The notes under the pieces are model-generated. The model worked only from the letters and a program-made list of their open reading frames with translations, searched no databases and had not been told where the DNA came from. Shown here piece by piece: positions 36,246-48,691 of a DNA stretch of 64,000 nucleotides. The stretch lies in the NCBI RefSeq assembly GCF_014839805.1, contig NC_051138.1, positions 10,538,983 to 10,602,982 of the forward strand, written 5' to 3'. The DNA is from Manduca sexta (Eukaryota > Arthropoda > Insecta > Lepidoptera > Sphingidae). Position numbers and translations under genes: made by a program. Every line of letters begins with the position of its first letter. The stretch's first letter is position 1.

Positions 36246-37531
36246 ACTCCATCGAAACCATAAGAAATACATAAATTAATTAAAATATTGAAGATAAAAA
36301 AAATTTGTTAACTGAAGTATCTTGTAGGTACATTAAGTATTGTTTGTAATCTCTTTTCCAAATCACGCGAGCGCATCGGTTTGAGCAGAGCTTCAATCAA
36401 GTTTGAATGCATAATTTATCTGCGCTACCCTTGGGAAACTAAATTAATTCATGAGCTATTGAAAATACTGCCGTGGAGGAACTATCGATTGCAATTTGCA
36501 GTACGAAGAACACAAAAAATCTCTAAGTATATTTATTTATCATAATTATAATACTATGTACAAATCTTTATTTGGCTATAACTATTTACACGATATTAAC
36601 AAGAGTCCGTGCATAGTAATTAGCTTAAATTATCACAAATAATTAACTGAAATAACACTATTTACTTCATAATTTAACAGTATTTAATAATAATTAGATT
36701 TACTACTTTATATAGTTTTCATGATAGTATGTGCACGGTTCATGGTCATAGATATCATGAGTAAATCGAAGTAATATAACTTTATAAAAAGTTTCATCAA
36801 ATTAACCAATTAATAAACAAACTTTGTAATTTTGTTGTCTGAAAGCAATATTTTCAAATAAAATGTTTATTTATAGGTTTTGAATATTTGTTCGTAGGAA
36901 GACGTAAATAATTTGAATGAATGTGTTTAAAGAGGTACTACAAAATAATTATTATTCTAATATAATTACCTATTTATAAGGGTACTAATTACCCCGGGAA
37001 AATCTATCACAGTTCAATTTAGCAACTGCAAAATGTTATAAACATTGTTGTTAGGAAATAAAACTACAAATAACAGTGTTGAATCATTAAATAACTTACT
37101 GTGAATTTAATTTATAATATACAATTCTAGTAATAACACAGCATCAACATAATTCGATTAAAGCGATATTTCAATGAAAAATATTCACACAACATATCAA
37201 TGTTCTATTTTTCGAAAATACTATGATCACAGCCAACAAGCATCTTTTAAATACACAAATTTACATAAACATTACCTATTCAATGTTTCACAATCTAAAA
37301 GCCAATGGAAATATAGAACATTACATATAACGTCACGCTTACGAGTACATTAATATTAAATAATGAAATTGAAAATATGGCATCCATCGAATTCTACCTT
37401 AAAATATAAGAAAATGATTATAATAGGGTGATTGACTGGTGTAATCAAAAAATATAAAACTGCTCCAGGAGAAAGAATAGTGGGTGACAATATTTATCAA
37501 ATAGATTTTTTTGTTTTAAACGTATTGTAAA
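36246..37531. other. gene-free interval
   Basis: Very AT-rich; no supported feature. Confidence 0.5.
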
Positions 37532-38447
37532 TCTATACTATTATATAAAGCTGAAGAGTTTGTTTGTTTGTTTGTTTGTTTGTTTGTTTGTTTGTTTGTT
37601 TGAACGCGCTAATCTCAGGAACTACCGGTCCAAACTGAAAAATTCTTTTTGCGTTGGATAGCCCTTTGTTCGTGGAGTGCTATAGGCTATATATCATCAC
37701 GCTATACCCAATAGGAGCGGGGCAGTAATGGCTAATCTCAGGAACTACCGGTCCAAACTGAAAAATTCTTTTTGCGTTGGATAGCCCTTTATTCGTGGAG
37801 TGCTATAGGCTATATATCATTACGCTATACCCAATAGGAGCGGGGCAGTAATGGCTAATCTCAGGAACTACTGGTCCAAACTGAAAAATTATTTTTGCGT
37901 TGGATAGCCCTTTATTCGTGGAGAGCTATAGGCTATATATCATCACGCTATATTCAATAGGAGCGGAGCAGTAATGGCTAATCTCAGGAACTACCGATTC
38001 GAACTGAAAAAATATTTTTTGTGTTGAATAGTCCTTTGTTTGTGGAGTGCTCAAAGTTATATATCATCATGCTATAACCAATAGGAGCGGAGCAGTAATG
38101 AAACATGTTGCAAAAACGGGGAAAATTATGAGTTTTGAGAGCTTCCGTTGCCTGCGCTGCGTAAACAAACAAACAAACAAACTGCGTAAAAAGTTATGCA
38201 ACAATGATGTATGACGGGATTGTTTCACTTAAAAAGTTCTAAATAATATAACAAAGTCCCCCGCTGCATCTGTCTGCCTTAACGTGTTAAACTCAAAAAC
38301 TACCTAACGTATTAAGATGAAATTTGGTATGGAGACAGTTTGAGACCCTGGGAAGAACATAGGCTCCCGGGAAACTACTATTTTTATAACGGAAAACTTT
38401 AGCCTGAAAAACTTTATAACGCGGGCGGAGCCGCGAGCAAAAGCTAG
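37532..38447 (+). mobile_element. non-autonomous Helitron, copy 2 (four internal tandem units)
   Basis: TCTATACTATTATATAAAG after A and AAAAGCTAG before T, with a GCGGGCGGAGCCGCG hairpin near the 3' end. The 5' TTTG tract is expanded to about ten units (37558-37602). Four internal units of about 123 bp start at 37610, 37733, 37856 and 37979. A small stretch near 38165 carries an extra AAACAAACAAACAAAC run absent from the other copies. Confidence 0.87.
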
Positions 38448-38738
38448 TATTTTATATACGTCATTAAAATTTAGAATTTTTAATCTGTATCCCTCGCGGC
38501 CTAAAACGACGCGATGCCGGCCGCCATTCCTAGTGACGCCATCTCTCATAAACATTACATCATTAGATACAATAAATATATAATAACTACTGCATGACAC
38601 TTAGAACAACAGATGGCACGCACTCATAAATTTAAAAAATCCGAGGTTACAAAAACCATAGTTTATATTTGACACTTATATTAAAACATTATTTTTTTAG
38701 GTGACAAAAACATTTATAATATACAAGTATAAACTTAC

Positions 38739-39020
38739 ATTAAAATGAACTTCACAAAAATAAATCGTCGATTTATCCGACGTATATTTTGGATCTCGTC
38801 GTGCTAAAGTCAACCACTTCTTTCTTAAATCTTTTGATTTTGGCACATGAATGAACAATTTATTGGGATTATTTGGTGTTGAGTTTTTACGTAAAGGCAC
38901 TGAACAATATTTATATATGCTGGCATATTCATTTTTTGTGGGAAAAATAACAACTAGGAGATATAAATCGTAGACAATTTGTTTTGTTGTAAGGTGCAGG
39001 TTCGGTGCCACAACTGTCAC
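38739..39020 (-). pseudogene. THAP-domain exon, zinc ligand lost
   Basis: One exon-like frame on the - strand ends at a consensus donor (AAT|GTAAGT, 38738). It reads KYCSVPLRKNSTPNN, KLFIHVPKSKDLRKKWLTL and TIYFCEVHF: the order of a THAP zinc finger (C-x-C ... W ... C-x2-H). The second ligand of the usual C-x4-C pair is Arg (CGT, one change from TGT), so zinc binding should fail. THAP proteins are DNA-binding; in insects many derive from P-element or Harbinger-type transposons. No following exon was found, so this is probably a fragment. Confidence 0.6.
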
Positions 39021-39330
39021 GAATGTTTGTCATGTGTTTGTCGTTGTAACGTCACGTGACAACGCATTTTAGCGCGAAATTATAAATGACAAAAGAAAAT
39101 CACGGATATTTAATAAATTGAGCATATTTTAACAATAAAAATATAACTCATGCTATAAGTGAATAGTCCTCCATCGTAGTACATATATTTAAAAAAATTG
39201 TCAAACACCCTATTATAAACACCACAGATCACCATTATATTTTTTATGACATATATTGTATAATTAAAGTTTATTTTGTTTGCATACCTCAATCTTGAAC
39301 GATTGCTCCTATTTTTTTTAACTTTTAGTA

Positions 39331-39844
39331 ATAGGGTAGTTGACTACTTATTTTAAATGCATTTATAAAAAAATATGTCATCCAAAATGTAATACAAAAA
39401 TATTTTTCAAATTCCTTGCTATGATAGATAAATTATAAAGCTTTGAAATTTGGTAAATGGGGATAGCTGTCGAGTAACAGTAACAGCAAACTGTGACGTC
39501 ACCGATTGCAATTTGTTAACTTATACGAGCACGGCAAATAGGCTCCACTGCACCTGATGGTAAGTGAAGTGGGATCCAACAGAATGTCGACTGAAGAGCT
39601 ATGATTGCCTCTCGACCGTCGACTCAAGTATGCCTGCCTGATGACATCTTCCATAACGGTGGATGCGTGAGAAAGGACCAGCGCGATAACCCCATCAAGA
39701 ATAACTATTTTATTTGCTACTATAATTACTATTACTTAGTAGATAACTAATTCTGATGCAGATCACACAGAATTTCATTTTCATATTTTTTTTTATATTA
39801 CATATAAATTAACGAATAAAATCAAAAATAGGAAACTACCCTAT
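39331..39844. mobile_element. TA-flanked MITE of 514 bp
   Basis: Inverted ends ATAGGGTAGTT (39331-39341) and AACTACCCTAT (39834-39844), each bordered by TA (39329-39330 and 39845-39846), as for Tc1/mariner-type insertion. The interior is AT-rich and carries a nested R1-family fragment (39525-39695). No transposase frame. Confidence 0.65.
39525..39695 (-). repeat. dispersed repeat family R1 fragment, nested in the MITE
   Basis: CACTGCACCTGATGGTAAG, GTGGGATCCAACAGAATGTC and CGACCGTCGACTC are the reverse of the R1 end (GAATGTCGAC is shared with 16758 and 42238). Lies inside the 39331-39844 element. Confidence 0.55.
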
Positions 39845-40033
39845 TAGGATGTTATTATATCATGAATTTCATTATCATATTTGCATTTTGCTTCACTCGT
39901 TATTGTTAAATAAGTATTTGGTGATAATAATCACCTTTTTTCACAGCCTTACAAAACTTCAACAAAAAATATATGTGGAACTTAGAACGCGTGTTATTGT
40001 GTTAATTGAATTCGCATCTCATTACAACAAGAA

Positions 40034-43000
40034 CTAGCACACTGTTTGCACAGTTTGCATTTGTACCGCTTCCTTCTCTTTCTTGCCGCGGAAATGTCGT
40101 TCGATCTCGGCCAACGACTTGCCTTTTGTCTCGGGAACCAGGAACAGCACAAAAAAGAACGCCATCACGCAAAAACAGCCGTACATCCAAAATGTTCCGG
40201 CAGATGTCAGCACAGACTGTAAACATAGTTTTTTGTTATGTTACGACGACTCTTCTATCTTAATTCTGTGTCCGCAATGAGTCTCACTTTAGCTAAGTGA
40301 TTACATATTCTTTAGAAACTATTATATATTTATTTATTATTCCAACAAAGTACGTCCACCAATATTTTACAAATACAAAATATAAAATTATTATAAAACT
40401 TCATGAGTGCATGATGATGACACGCAATTTACTATTCTATAAAACACAATTGAAATGTTTGACCCGTCATCCGGCGAATGGGGAGATGTATTAGTTGCTG
40501 TTGATAATATTAATCGATTTAAGTATGTAGTTACAAAGAATGTACCTTAAAATCGCTTTTTACCTTAATTTTCAACCAATTTAAAACCGCTAATTAAATT
40601 ATAACACGTGGTTGGTTTTTGTGAACTAAGACTGAAAATATTTTCTAAAAAAAAATTATAATCATACGAATTGTTTACAGCTCGGCCCGCAAAAAATTAT
40701 AATTTTGGAATAAAATTGACTACAAGTTAATTTGGGACACAGTGTATGTGTGTCCAAAATTTTTGCGTTTACTTTTGTTTCTTTTTTTATCATTGAAACA
40801 TCCACCGTAATAAAACTGACGACATTTTAAAAATTACATTTATCAAAAATGTTTTTCATCAAAAATCTATCGGAAAAACAAAATCCACGCAATAACAAAT
40901 AAGTTAATAGCTTTGAAATTTGGTGTAAAGCGGTCAAATTGCAGTAATAGTGAGATGTGACGTCACCCACCGGCCATAACACTGTGAATGAGGAAAAGAT
41001 AGTGCAGTTACCCTTCCACGCCCCCACTTTTGCTCGCAAAAATATTTCAAATATGAATAACTGCTTTATTTTTCAACCAATTTTAATTCTTATTTCAGAA
41101 AAGACTTTCTTTTCCATAATATTTTCTGTTGCATATAAAATAATAAACTAAATTTAACATAGGAAACCATTCATAGTACTTACTTCAAGTGCATGGTACG
41201 ATTTAATGACAGAAAACATGGACAGCAAATTGACAGCGCTTGCCATTGCTGAGAGCTGTGACCGATAGTGAGTCGGAAAGAGTTCTCCGAGGAGCAGGAA
41301 CGGTAGACCTCCGAATCCAAGTGAAAAGCCGATCATAAACACCACCAAACTGCCTATGGGCAAGTACCTGAAAAAAAGACAAAATAATTAAAATAAATTA
41401 TACTTTCATCCAGAGACACATATACCATATTCGCACTAAACTACAAAATGATAAAAAAAATCTAAAACTGAAATAGGGATTTTTGCCGAATTTTTTTTTT
41501 ATAATAATATATAAGTCTAATACGATACATTCAATAGCTTCGCTTAACAACGCAACACTGCTCTGCTTCTTTAAATATAAAATAGTAAAGAAAAGTCACA
41601 TACCCAAGCCATGATTTCTGCTCGACTTCAAAGTAGAATGCTGCACCCATAGACGCCATGGATGCGGCCATAATAGCTGCTGATATTAGGAGTAGTGGCC
41701 GACGTCCTGCGCGGTCCACCAACATTGTACTAACACCATTACTTAACAATTGCACCAGACCTATGATGATCGTCGCTGTCATGGCGTCTAAAGTGCTTCC
41801 TAAAAGGAAATTGTAAATTAAATTAAATATGATTCAAGTTTATTTTGCCCGCATATACTTATGATTAAGCGGATTAAATAGGTATGTTTCATCGACAACA
41901 AACGAAGGACACTTTTGTAGTTTAATGTCTCTAAATTTGTTATGATAACGAATGTATGACTCTAGATAAATATTATACTATTATGTAAGTTTAAACTCCA
42001 CTTACCCGCACTCTGAAAGATTTCAACAGTGAAGAATATGACAGCATCGATACCGCTGAATTGCTGGAAGAATAGCAAAGCGAACCCAATGACAAGAGGT
42101 TTGATCACAACCGACGAGAAGAACACCTTGCGCGTAAAGAGACTCGGCGGATTCTCTGGGTCTGGAGACTTTCTGAAATAATAACAGTTTATAAAAATAC
42201 CAGTAATAATTAGGAACTAAAATCATTACAATCATTGTACCAGACACAATTGTGTCGACTGTCAGAGGTAATCATCTCTTGTCAGTCGACATTCTGTCGC
42301 CAAAAGGGGCAGGAAAGTGCAGCAGCCCCCCCTAGAGGTTCTAAAACTCAAATGAATTCACCAATTCCATTCCTAATATTCCGAATGTTCAATTACGCTC
42401 TACTCTACGTTATTGTTAAAGCGGGAGAGGGGAAGTGGGGTTACATGTGTGCTCGACTTTACCTACAATTCATACTTTTCTCTTTCTCAATATCAACTTG
42501 CCCTCCGGCAGCCCTATCGGCTGGTGACATTCTTGGCCGACTCCACTTACGCTCAAACATAGTGGAGTTACTGCCGTGCACGTATAACAAAATTAAAACT
42601 TCTTTATTGTAGTCATTACAAAATAGAGATTGAAGTACTCAATTACCAGAGTAATACTAATTTCTTTAAACGATATTTCATCGTCGGGCTGGCAAGGTAT
42701 TACTATTTCACTGCGATTTTCGACATTCATATCATGTTTATGTGTTAATTCTAATATCTAAAGCATAATTACAATCCACTGATTAATTAAACTAATTAAT
42801 TAATACTTTACTACCAATATCGTAATTAACAGAAATAATTTGCCTTTATTATTATACTTAAAATTTGCTCATTGTTTTTGAATATCAAAAGGTCCCTATC
42901 CTCTTTCTCTACTAATTAAAATTTAATGAAGTTGTTACTTTAATTTGTAAAAAGGTACGCTTTATATATAGTTTATATCAATGACATTTTACAAATAGAC

Positions 43001-45565
43001 GCGTCATACACTAACAAAATTGCACATAAAAACAGCGGAGTATTTACTATAGTCACAGCCCTAGCGGCTCGCATCGATACGGCCCGAGCGAGCCCGAGTG
43101 GTTCCGAATGAGCCCGAGCGACGGCCGCCCCGTCGCCATGACAGTCGAATAAAATGCATTTATTAGTTTAAAAATAAGTTAAATAGTGTATACTTATAAC
43201 TAACGTATGAAATGAAACGGTTTTTCATTCACAGTTGGAGTATAATTTGTACATCGTCTAAAAACACAGGAAGGCATTTTATTTATAAAAATACAAAAAG
43301 TTAGTAAGCCGACTAGTCGCGACAGTGGTTGGAGGTTGACTAAGTAAATGTCAGGCAGTTACCTTACTTTCGTCTTGCCAGTATTGAGCTCGGACAACGT
43401 ATCTATGTAATAAAAACATCTTAGGTTTATATTAATACTGGTGTTATTTTTTTTTGGCAATGCATGCTGTGACACCTTAAAATTTTGTGCATTTAAGCCT
43501 ATTATTACTGTTATATTTTATTGCAGCTAGTTATAATGTAACAACTACTATAATTTAGATTACTCTAGAATATATTGAGCTGAATGTACAAAGCACAGAT
43601 TGCGTTACAGCAAATGTTATGCTAATTGCTCCTGTAATAGGTTTCTATACTCCATCGATTTAAGTATATAACAGTGACAGTGTTTACAAAGGCTGTTCTG
43701 TCAATGAAACTACTGCTAATAAAAAACTAACACTTAAAATGATTAAATTCAGTTTAAAAACAAAACAAATAACTAACAATAAATAATAGTCTTAAACAAA
43801 AATAAAAAAATGACAAATATTTACAATGCAGAATTTATCAATAATCGGTGTCCAGTTAATCGATTAAATTAAATGTCAGTCAGTTTTAATAGCATGCTAC
43901 GTGGCAGTCGTACTCGTGAATTTAGTAGGTTTATCTGTTACAATCCATTGTATAAATGTTTTGAATGCCTGTCGTTTTAGGTTTTTTACAGTTGATAGAT
44001 CGCGATGGTTTATAACAGCATTGTACATTAGAATAATTAATTATGTTAACGCTTCTCAATTAATAATTAAGACGATTTATTAACCAAACTACTTTAATAT
44101 ACGAGAATACCATTTTGAAGTGGCGCGGCGTGTGGGTCATGAAAACATTAATTGTGTTACGCCATATTTCGTAATGGGAAATGGTCAGATAAAATACCTT
44201 TTTTACGATTTATTTACCTAAACCAATGGAGTATAGTGAGATATTCATTGTTCAATACATACTGCAATATATGAACCGATTCACATTGTATTTTCCCAGA
44301 ATAGGTATCTTATTTTACCTCTTACTGATATTATATTGCAAAAGTTTGTAAAAATATTTACATGTTTACTAAAAATGAATGCAGGAACTGCTCAACAAAT
44401 TTGGATAAAATATAGTACACCTCTAGGCCATATCCTGGATCAACATAGACCTTGTTTCCTGTCCCGATAATGTGCATCCGTAGGAATTATTTGTTTTTTT
44501 TTAATAGATGACGCTGGCTTTGTATGCTAGATGGATGGTTAGCTAAGTAATTAAACTACTTGTAGCAGAAAAGATTATTCATGCGGGTGAAGCCGCGAGC
44601 AACACATAGTATAATATACCTAAGTAATAATATTTGGATCTGCGTTAGTGAACACTGGTTAGATATAATTGAGGAGAATTAGCTTTACTGAGACGTGGAT
44701 ACACTTATACTCTTTTTTCTAATCGTATAATAATGGATATTTCAATGCGTGTTATACGTTAACCCGTTTAGTGAAAAAAATGAATAATTAAAAAAATATA
44801 CTTCCTTGAATTGACAAATAGATAGACGATGCCACTTTCATTCCGGAGTAAATCTATTACGCTAAGGGACTCGTAAATAATTCATTTTTGAGTCGACATC
44901 AAGTCTTACGAATTCATTTCTGCATCCCGACTACAGGTTTGGACTGAATTTTATCCCTATTTTATACTACCAAATTGTCAAAATCTATTCCCTCACTCGT
45001 GTTCGTTATCCTTGACAGTAGCAGTAGCCCGTGCAGACAGATGGAGCCATTTGATCGCATCAGCAGCGTCTCCGCCGTGGGTTTCTAACCACACTGGTGA
45101 TTCGGGTAGAGGGAAGAGAGCTACGAATAGTGCCACTGCGAAGGAAAAAAATATTTCCAATAAGTTTAAAAATTACAGCCAGAAAAATGTAATCAAAAAT
45201 CTTAAATATATTTAACGTGTTGACTAGCTACAAGGAACCAACAAATATACAGGACGAAATAGTCGACACATCTCACAGCTAAAACTTCAAAAACGACTAA
45301 ATATCATTCAAGAGCATCGATAATGTTTATCACTTACCATCACGTGACCAACTTGCTCATTTACACCTTTTATTTAAAAATAATTAGAAAATTTAAAAAT
45401 AAGGAAAGTTTAAGTATTACCGCAAAAGATAGCGGAGAAAAAGGCGAGGTAACGCCAGGAGAGCCAGTTGCCGGCGATGTAAGACAACAGGATCCCGAGG
45501 GACATCGAGAGCGTGGGCAACGAGCCGAGCCGGCCGCGTATCTCCGGGTCGCAGCACTCGCTCAC
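40034..45565 (-). CDS. Tret1-like sugar transporter (MFS), exons 3' of the large intron
   Basis: Six - strand exons join in phase: 45565-45421, 45135-44997, 42172-42006, 41799-41604, 41367-41184, 40216-40034 (stop TAG). With the exon at 60595-60381 they give about 409 aa, near full length for this family (about 450-550). Motifs in order: [18 protein letters not shown] (TM4 region), [16 protein letters not shown] (PESP, end of TM6), [20 protein letters not shown] (TM7), [13 protein letters not shown] (loop 8-9), [20 protein letters not shown] (TM10), [20 protein letters not shown] (TM12) and [16 protein letters not shown]. All are hallmarks of insect Tret1 and related sugar facilitators in the plasma membrane. 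The substrate (trehalose or other sugar) cannot be told from sequence. Confidence 0.93.
40889..40985. repeat. short repeat shared with the 39.4-kb MITE
   Basis: ATAGCTTTGAAATTTGGT followed some 50 bp later by TGTGACGTCACC. The same order occurs at about 39438-39502. Both contain TGACGTCA, a CRE/ATF-type palindrome. Lies in the last intron of the transporter. Confidence 0.45.
42235..42595. repeat. dispersed repeat family R1, diverged copy
   Basis: ATTGTGTCGACTGTCAGAGG and TCAGTCGACATTCTGTCG match R1. A pyrimidine-rich segment and TCCACTTACGCTC then AGTGGAGTTACTGCCGTGC follow. Intronic in the transporter. The 125-codon frame across it looks accidental. Confidence 0.55.
42600..44570. other. transporter intron, mostly featureless
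   Basis: Between the exons at 42172 and 44997. AT-rich except for a GC-rich patch at 43075-43145 with three GAGCCCGAG/GCCCGAGCG blocks. On the - strand the patch opens with ATG GCG ACG GGG. An alternative promoter is conceivable but not shown. Confidence 0.4.
44578..44612 (+). mobile_element. Helitron-like 3' end relic
   Basis: ATGCGGGTGAAGCCGCGAGC (hairpin GCGG...CCGC) followed by AACACATAGT, a degraded CTAGT terminus. Confidence 0.4.
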
Positions 45566-46079
45566 CTGTAACGAAAATATGCTACAGCCAACGCATCACC
45601 TATATAAGATTGTAATATTAAGGAATTAAATCTATTACTCCTTGTTCTTTACACACAGAACCATACTGCCTTTTTACCTGAAGGTATTCGCAGAAGTGCA
45701 AACTGGGCGCCCACTTTTCGCCATTTGTGTTTAGTCTCAACTCTCAGAACGTGATAGGGGGCGAGGAAGCAAAGACATTTAACTACATAGTTATTTATAG
45801 ACCGGCCATCGGGGCCAAGTTTTTACTCCAAAAATTTTTACCAATTGGTAATAAGGCGCTTCTTATTTGAAATGTTCATGGGACAAGATATTACAGAATC
45901 CCTATACATATATAATAGAAAAATAATATATTTCCAGAATATATGCTAATTTATCACGATATGGAAAAAATATGAGTATTTTACATTGATATTATCCTAT
46001 TTCACGGTAAACTGATGATCACATAAACGCAATTTTTTTGTATGACAATCGTCCCAATGTCCGCTCTATAAAATCTTTG

Positions 46080-47105
46080 ACCTCTTTGCGAGGGACTATT
46101 TTTGGGGCTCCGTACCTCAAAAGGAAAAAACGGAACCCTTATAGGATCACTTTGTTGACCGTCCGTCCGTCTGTCAAGACTCTTTTTCTCAGGATAGCAT
46201 GAACGTATTTAGCTGAAATTTATATCAAATACTCAGGTCTACTGTCCCTTGAAGCTATGAAATCCAACTTTTAAACCAACGCAATCAAAAGATACAGCCG
46301 TTTATACCGCAAATTTTCGAAACTCGCAAGGGAATCAAAACCTACTATAATACCTTTAAGCTGTAATTAAATCAAACTTTTATGTCAACGCAATCAAAAG
46401 TAACAGCAATTTAAGCCGCATATTTTCAAACTTTCATCTACTCGCAACGGAATCAAATCTAACGGGTACTTTCACTAGACCTAGAATCTTGAAATTTGTC
46501 ATGAAGCAATTTTTTACAGCTAATATAAAGGAAAAATTCCAAAAACCTTGAATTTTATTTACGTCACATATTTTTGTACCAAGTTTCTAAATAGTGACTA
46601 AAAAACTTTGTAAATAATTAACTTTGATAAAAAATCCTTTCATCATTCATCAGCAGACTTTTATAAGACTGCTGCAAAGCTAGTGTTTGTATTTTAGTTA
46701 TATTATAAAATAAATGATATGTGTTAATATAAAATAAAGGAAAAATACTGAAACGATAAAGAGACCTTTATCTTTAGTTTATGCTTCTCCAGATTTCCAT
46801 ATGCTATGATTTTCATTTTGCGATAAAAATACCATAATTAAGGCTCGATTGTCGTGATTGGTGAACTTTTACTTATATATGAAGAAATATGAACGCAATC
46901 TCCTTGTTGTGTAATTTATTGTGACTGCATAGTTTCTTCTAAAAACAAAATACTGTACATTCTTCTTTCACGCTTCAACTCGTGTAATTTCCTAATAAAA
47001 ACTAACTCCGTTTATATACGATAATTTATTATTTTATCAATATACCTACAGGCTTGTACGGCAACCTCGGTGCATGAGTCAGACTCGCGCTTGGCCGGCT
47101 TTTTT
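46080..47105. repeat. long dispersed repeat with internal imperfect duplication
   Basis: Opens with GGCTCCGTACCTCAAAAGG and GGAACCCTTATAGGATCAC, then (CCGT)n-like GACCGTCCGTCCGTCTGTC. It ends GACTCGCGCTTGGCCGGCTT. Two related stretches (about 46255-46345 and 46370-46460) share CAACGCAATCAAAAG, GCCGCA/ACCGCA and CTCGCAA blocks. A terminal fragment also occurs at 14753. No protein frame. In the transporter's large intron. Confidence 0.6.
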
Positions 47106-47574
47106 AAGATTCCCAGTATGTTATAAATTTTTCAGAATTGCTCTGCGTGGTCAAAACATGAACTTTCGTAGGCGGCGAGTTTATATTATTTGATACATAC
47201 AATGGCAATTGTGCAACATGTTATTAATATATAGTTAAAATATTATTTAGAGTCCATACTCTGTAAAAGTCATGGACCATGGTCTATTCTTTGGATAGTA
47301 GGCTACGAGTAGGAGTTTTATTAATGAACCTAATTTTGTTCGAAGCTACAGTCGTATTTTGTATTTCTAGAGTTAAAAATCACTTATAACACTCAGAGAT
47401 AATGTAACCATCTGCATTTAGCAAAAACTGAATTCGTTTGGAAATCTTTTGAGGAGATCTATGTTTAGCAGTAAATTTCTTGTGCCTGATGAAAATAAAT
47501 CGGAGCAGTGATCTAGAGATTAACGCATAAAAACAAAAATACAAAGAACTTCTTCTTCATACAATGGTGTTTGA

Positions 47575-47777
47575 ACTATACTAATATACTTGTATAAAGT
47601 TGAAGAGTTTGTTTGTGTTTGAAAGCCCTAATCTGAACCGATTTGAATATATTTTCAAAAATAAAAAGCTACATTACTCCTACGTGCTGTAGACTTTTTA
47701 TCCCGGAGTAAATATAAAGCGGGATTTTTATTCCGGAATAACTTTATCCCTCGCATGGTGCCGCGACATAAAACTAG
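47575..47777 (+). mobile_element. short Helitron-like element
   Basis: TATACTAATATACTTGTATA then AAGTTGAAGAGTTTGTTTG at the 5' side, related to copy 1. It ends GGTGCCGCGACATAAAACTAG before T. About 200 bp, without internal tandem units. The exact 5' base is uncertain. Confidence 0.55.
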
Positions 47778-47976
47778 TATGATATAATTAACCAGCAATA
47801 GACATCTTGACATCTACTGCTTTCTAGTAAGTTATCACGTGGCTATCCAGTTTCGATTAAGACTTGACTTCACAGTCCCTGTACATGGGACTAGTTGAAT
47901 GTTTCTTGCGACCAAACACTAACACAAAGCTTGACTGACTCATAACTTCAGAACGTAGAGAACATTACCTTACTAA

Positions 47977-48118
47977 TCTATACTTATAATAAATCTGTAG
48001 AGAGGTCAATTCTGTACATGAAATATGTTTCCAAAATAACTATCAGGGGGTGATTAGGGATCGATACTGATGCCAAAAATGCAATTAGTAAAATTTTTGT
48101 CTGTCTGTCTGTCTGTCG

Positions 48119-48152
<34 letters not shown>

Positions 48153-48530
48153 ATAACCGTTATAGAAACAAAAACTACTCGACGGATTTTAACGAAACTT
48201 GGTACAATTATTTGTCATACTCCTGTGCTGGTTATAGTATACTTTTCATTACGCTACAATTAATAGGAGCAGAGCAGTGAAGGTAAATGTTGGGAAAACG
48301 GGAGAAGTTATTCCATTTTTTAAGCTTCCGTCGCGAGTGCCACCTTAATGGTTAAAGCTACACAGAAATCATGTATGACGGAAATGTTCTCCTTAAAATT
48401 ATGTAAAAATATCCCACGACAGCATATGTCTATCTTTTATGGTTGACTCACAATAACACGTGTAACTCCCGATAGCTTAGCAGTTCGAAGCTTTCTCATT
48501 ATATTTGTCTACTCTTACGTTTATAACACT
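47977..48530 (+). mobile_element. Helitron-like repeat, inverted sister of 30428-30970
   Basis: Starts TCTATACTTATAATAAATC. Contains a GTCT microsatellite (about 48100-48152), longer than in the sister copy, and the same blocks to CGTTTATAAC. Followed by CCCCGGATCTAGGGAGGGGC, part of another common insect repeat. Confidence 0.75.
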
Positions 48531-48691
48531 CTCAGTCAGCCCCGGATCTAGGGAGGGGCAAGCCAGGGCCCGTGCCCCCGGCGGCGAATTTAGAGGGCGG
48601 GAAATTCAAACTTGGCAGACGAATACACATCTCATCATTAACGCAACTTTGACTACTGCGACATCTATACTCTATACTATCTATACTTCTA

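Noticed and set aside
37558..37602. Regular TTTG repeats as a CRISPR-like array
   Set aside because: Simple microsatellite inside a Helitron; no spacers.
38304..38600. 98-codon - strand frame over the Helitron 3' end
   Set aside because: Most of it is the antisense of the Helitron tail, which also occurs in the other copies without an equivalent conserved frame.
42235..42612. 125-codon + strand frame
   Set aside because: Runs across a dispersed repeat and a transporter intron; no homology seen.
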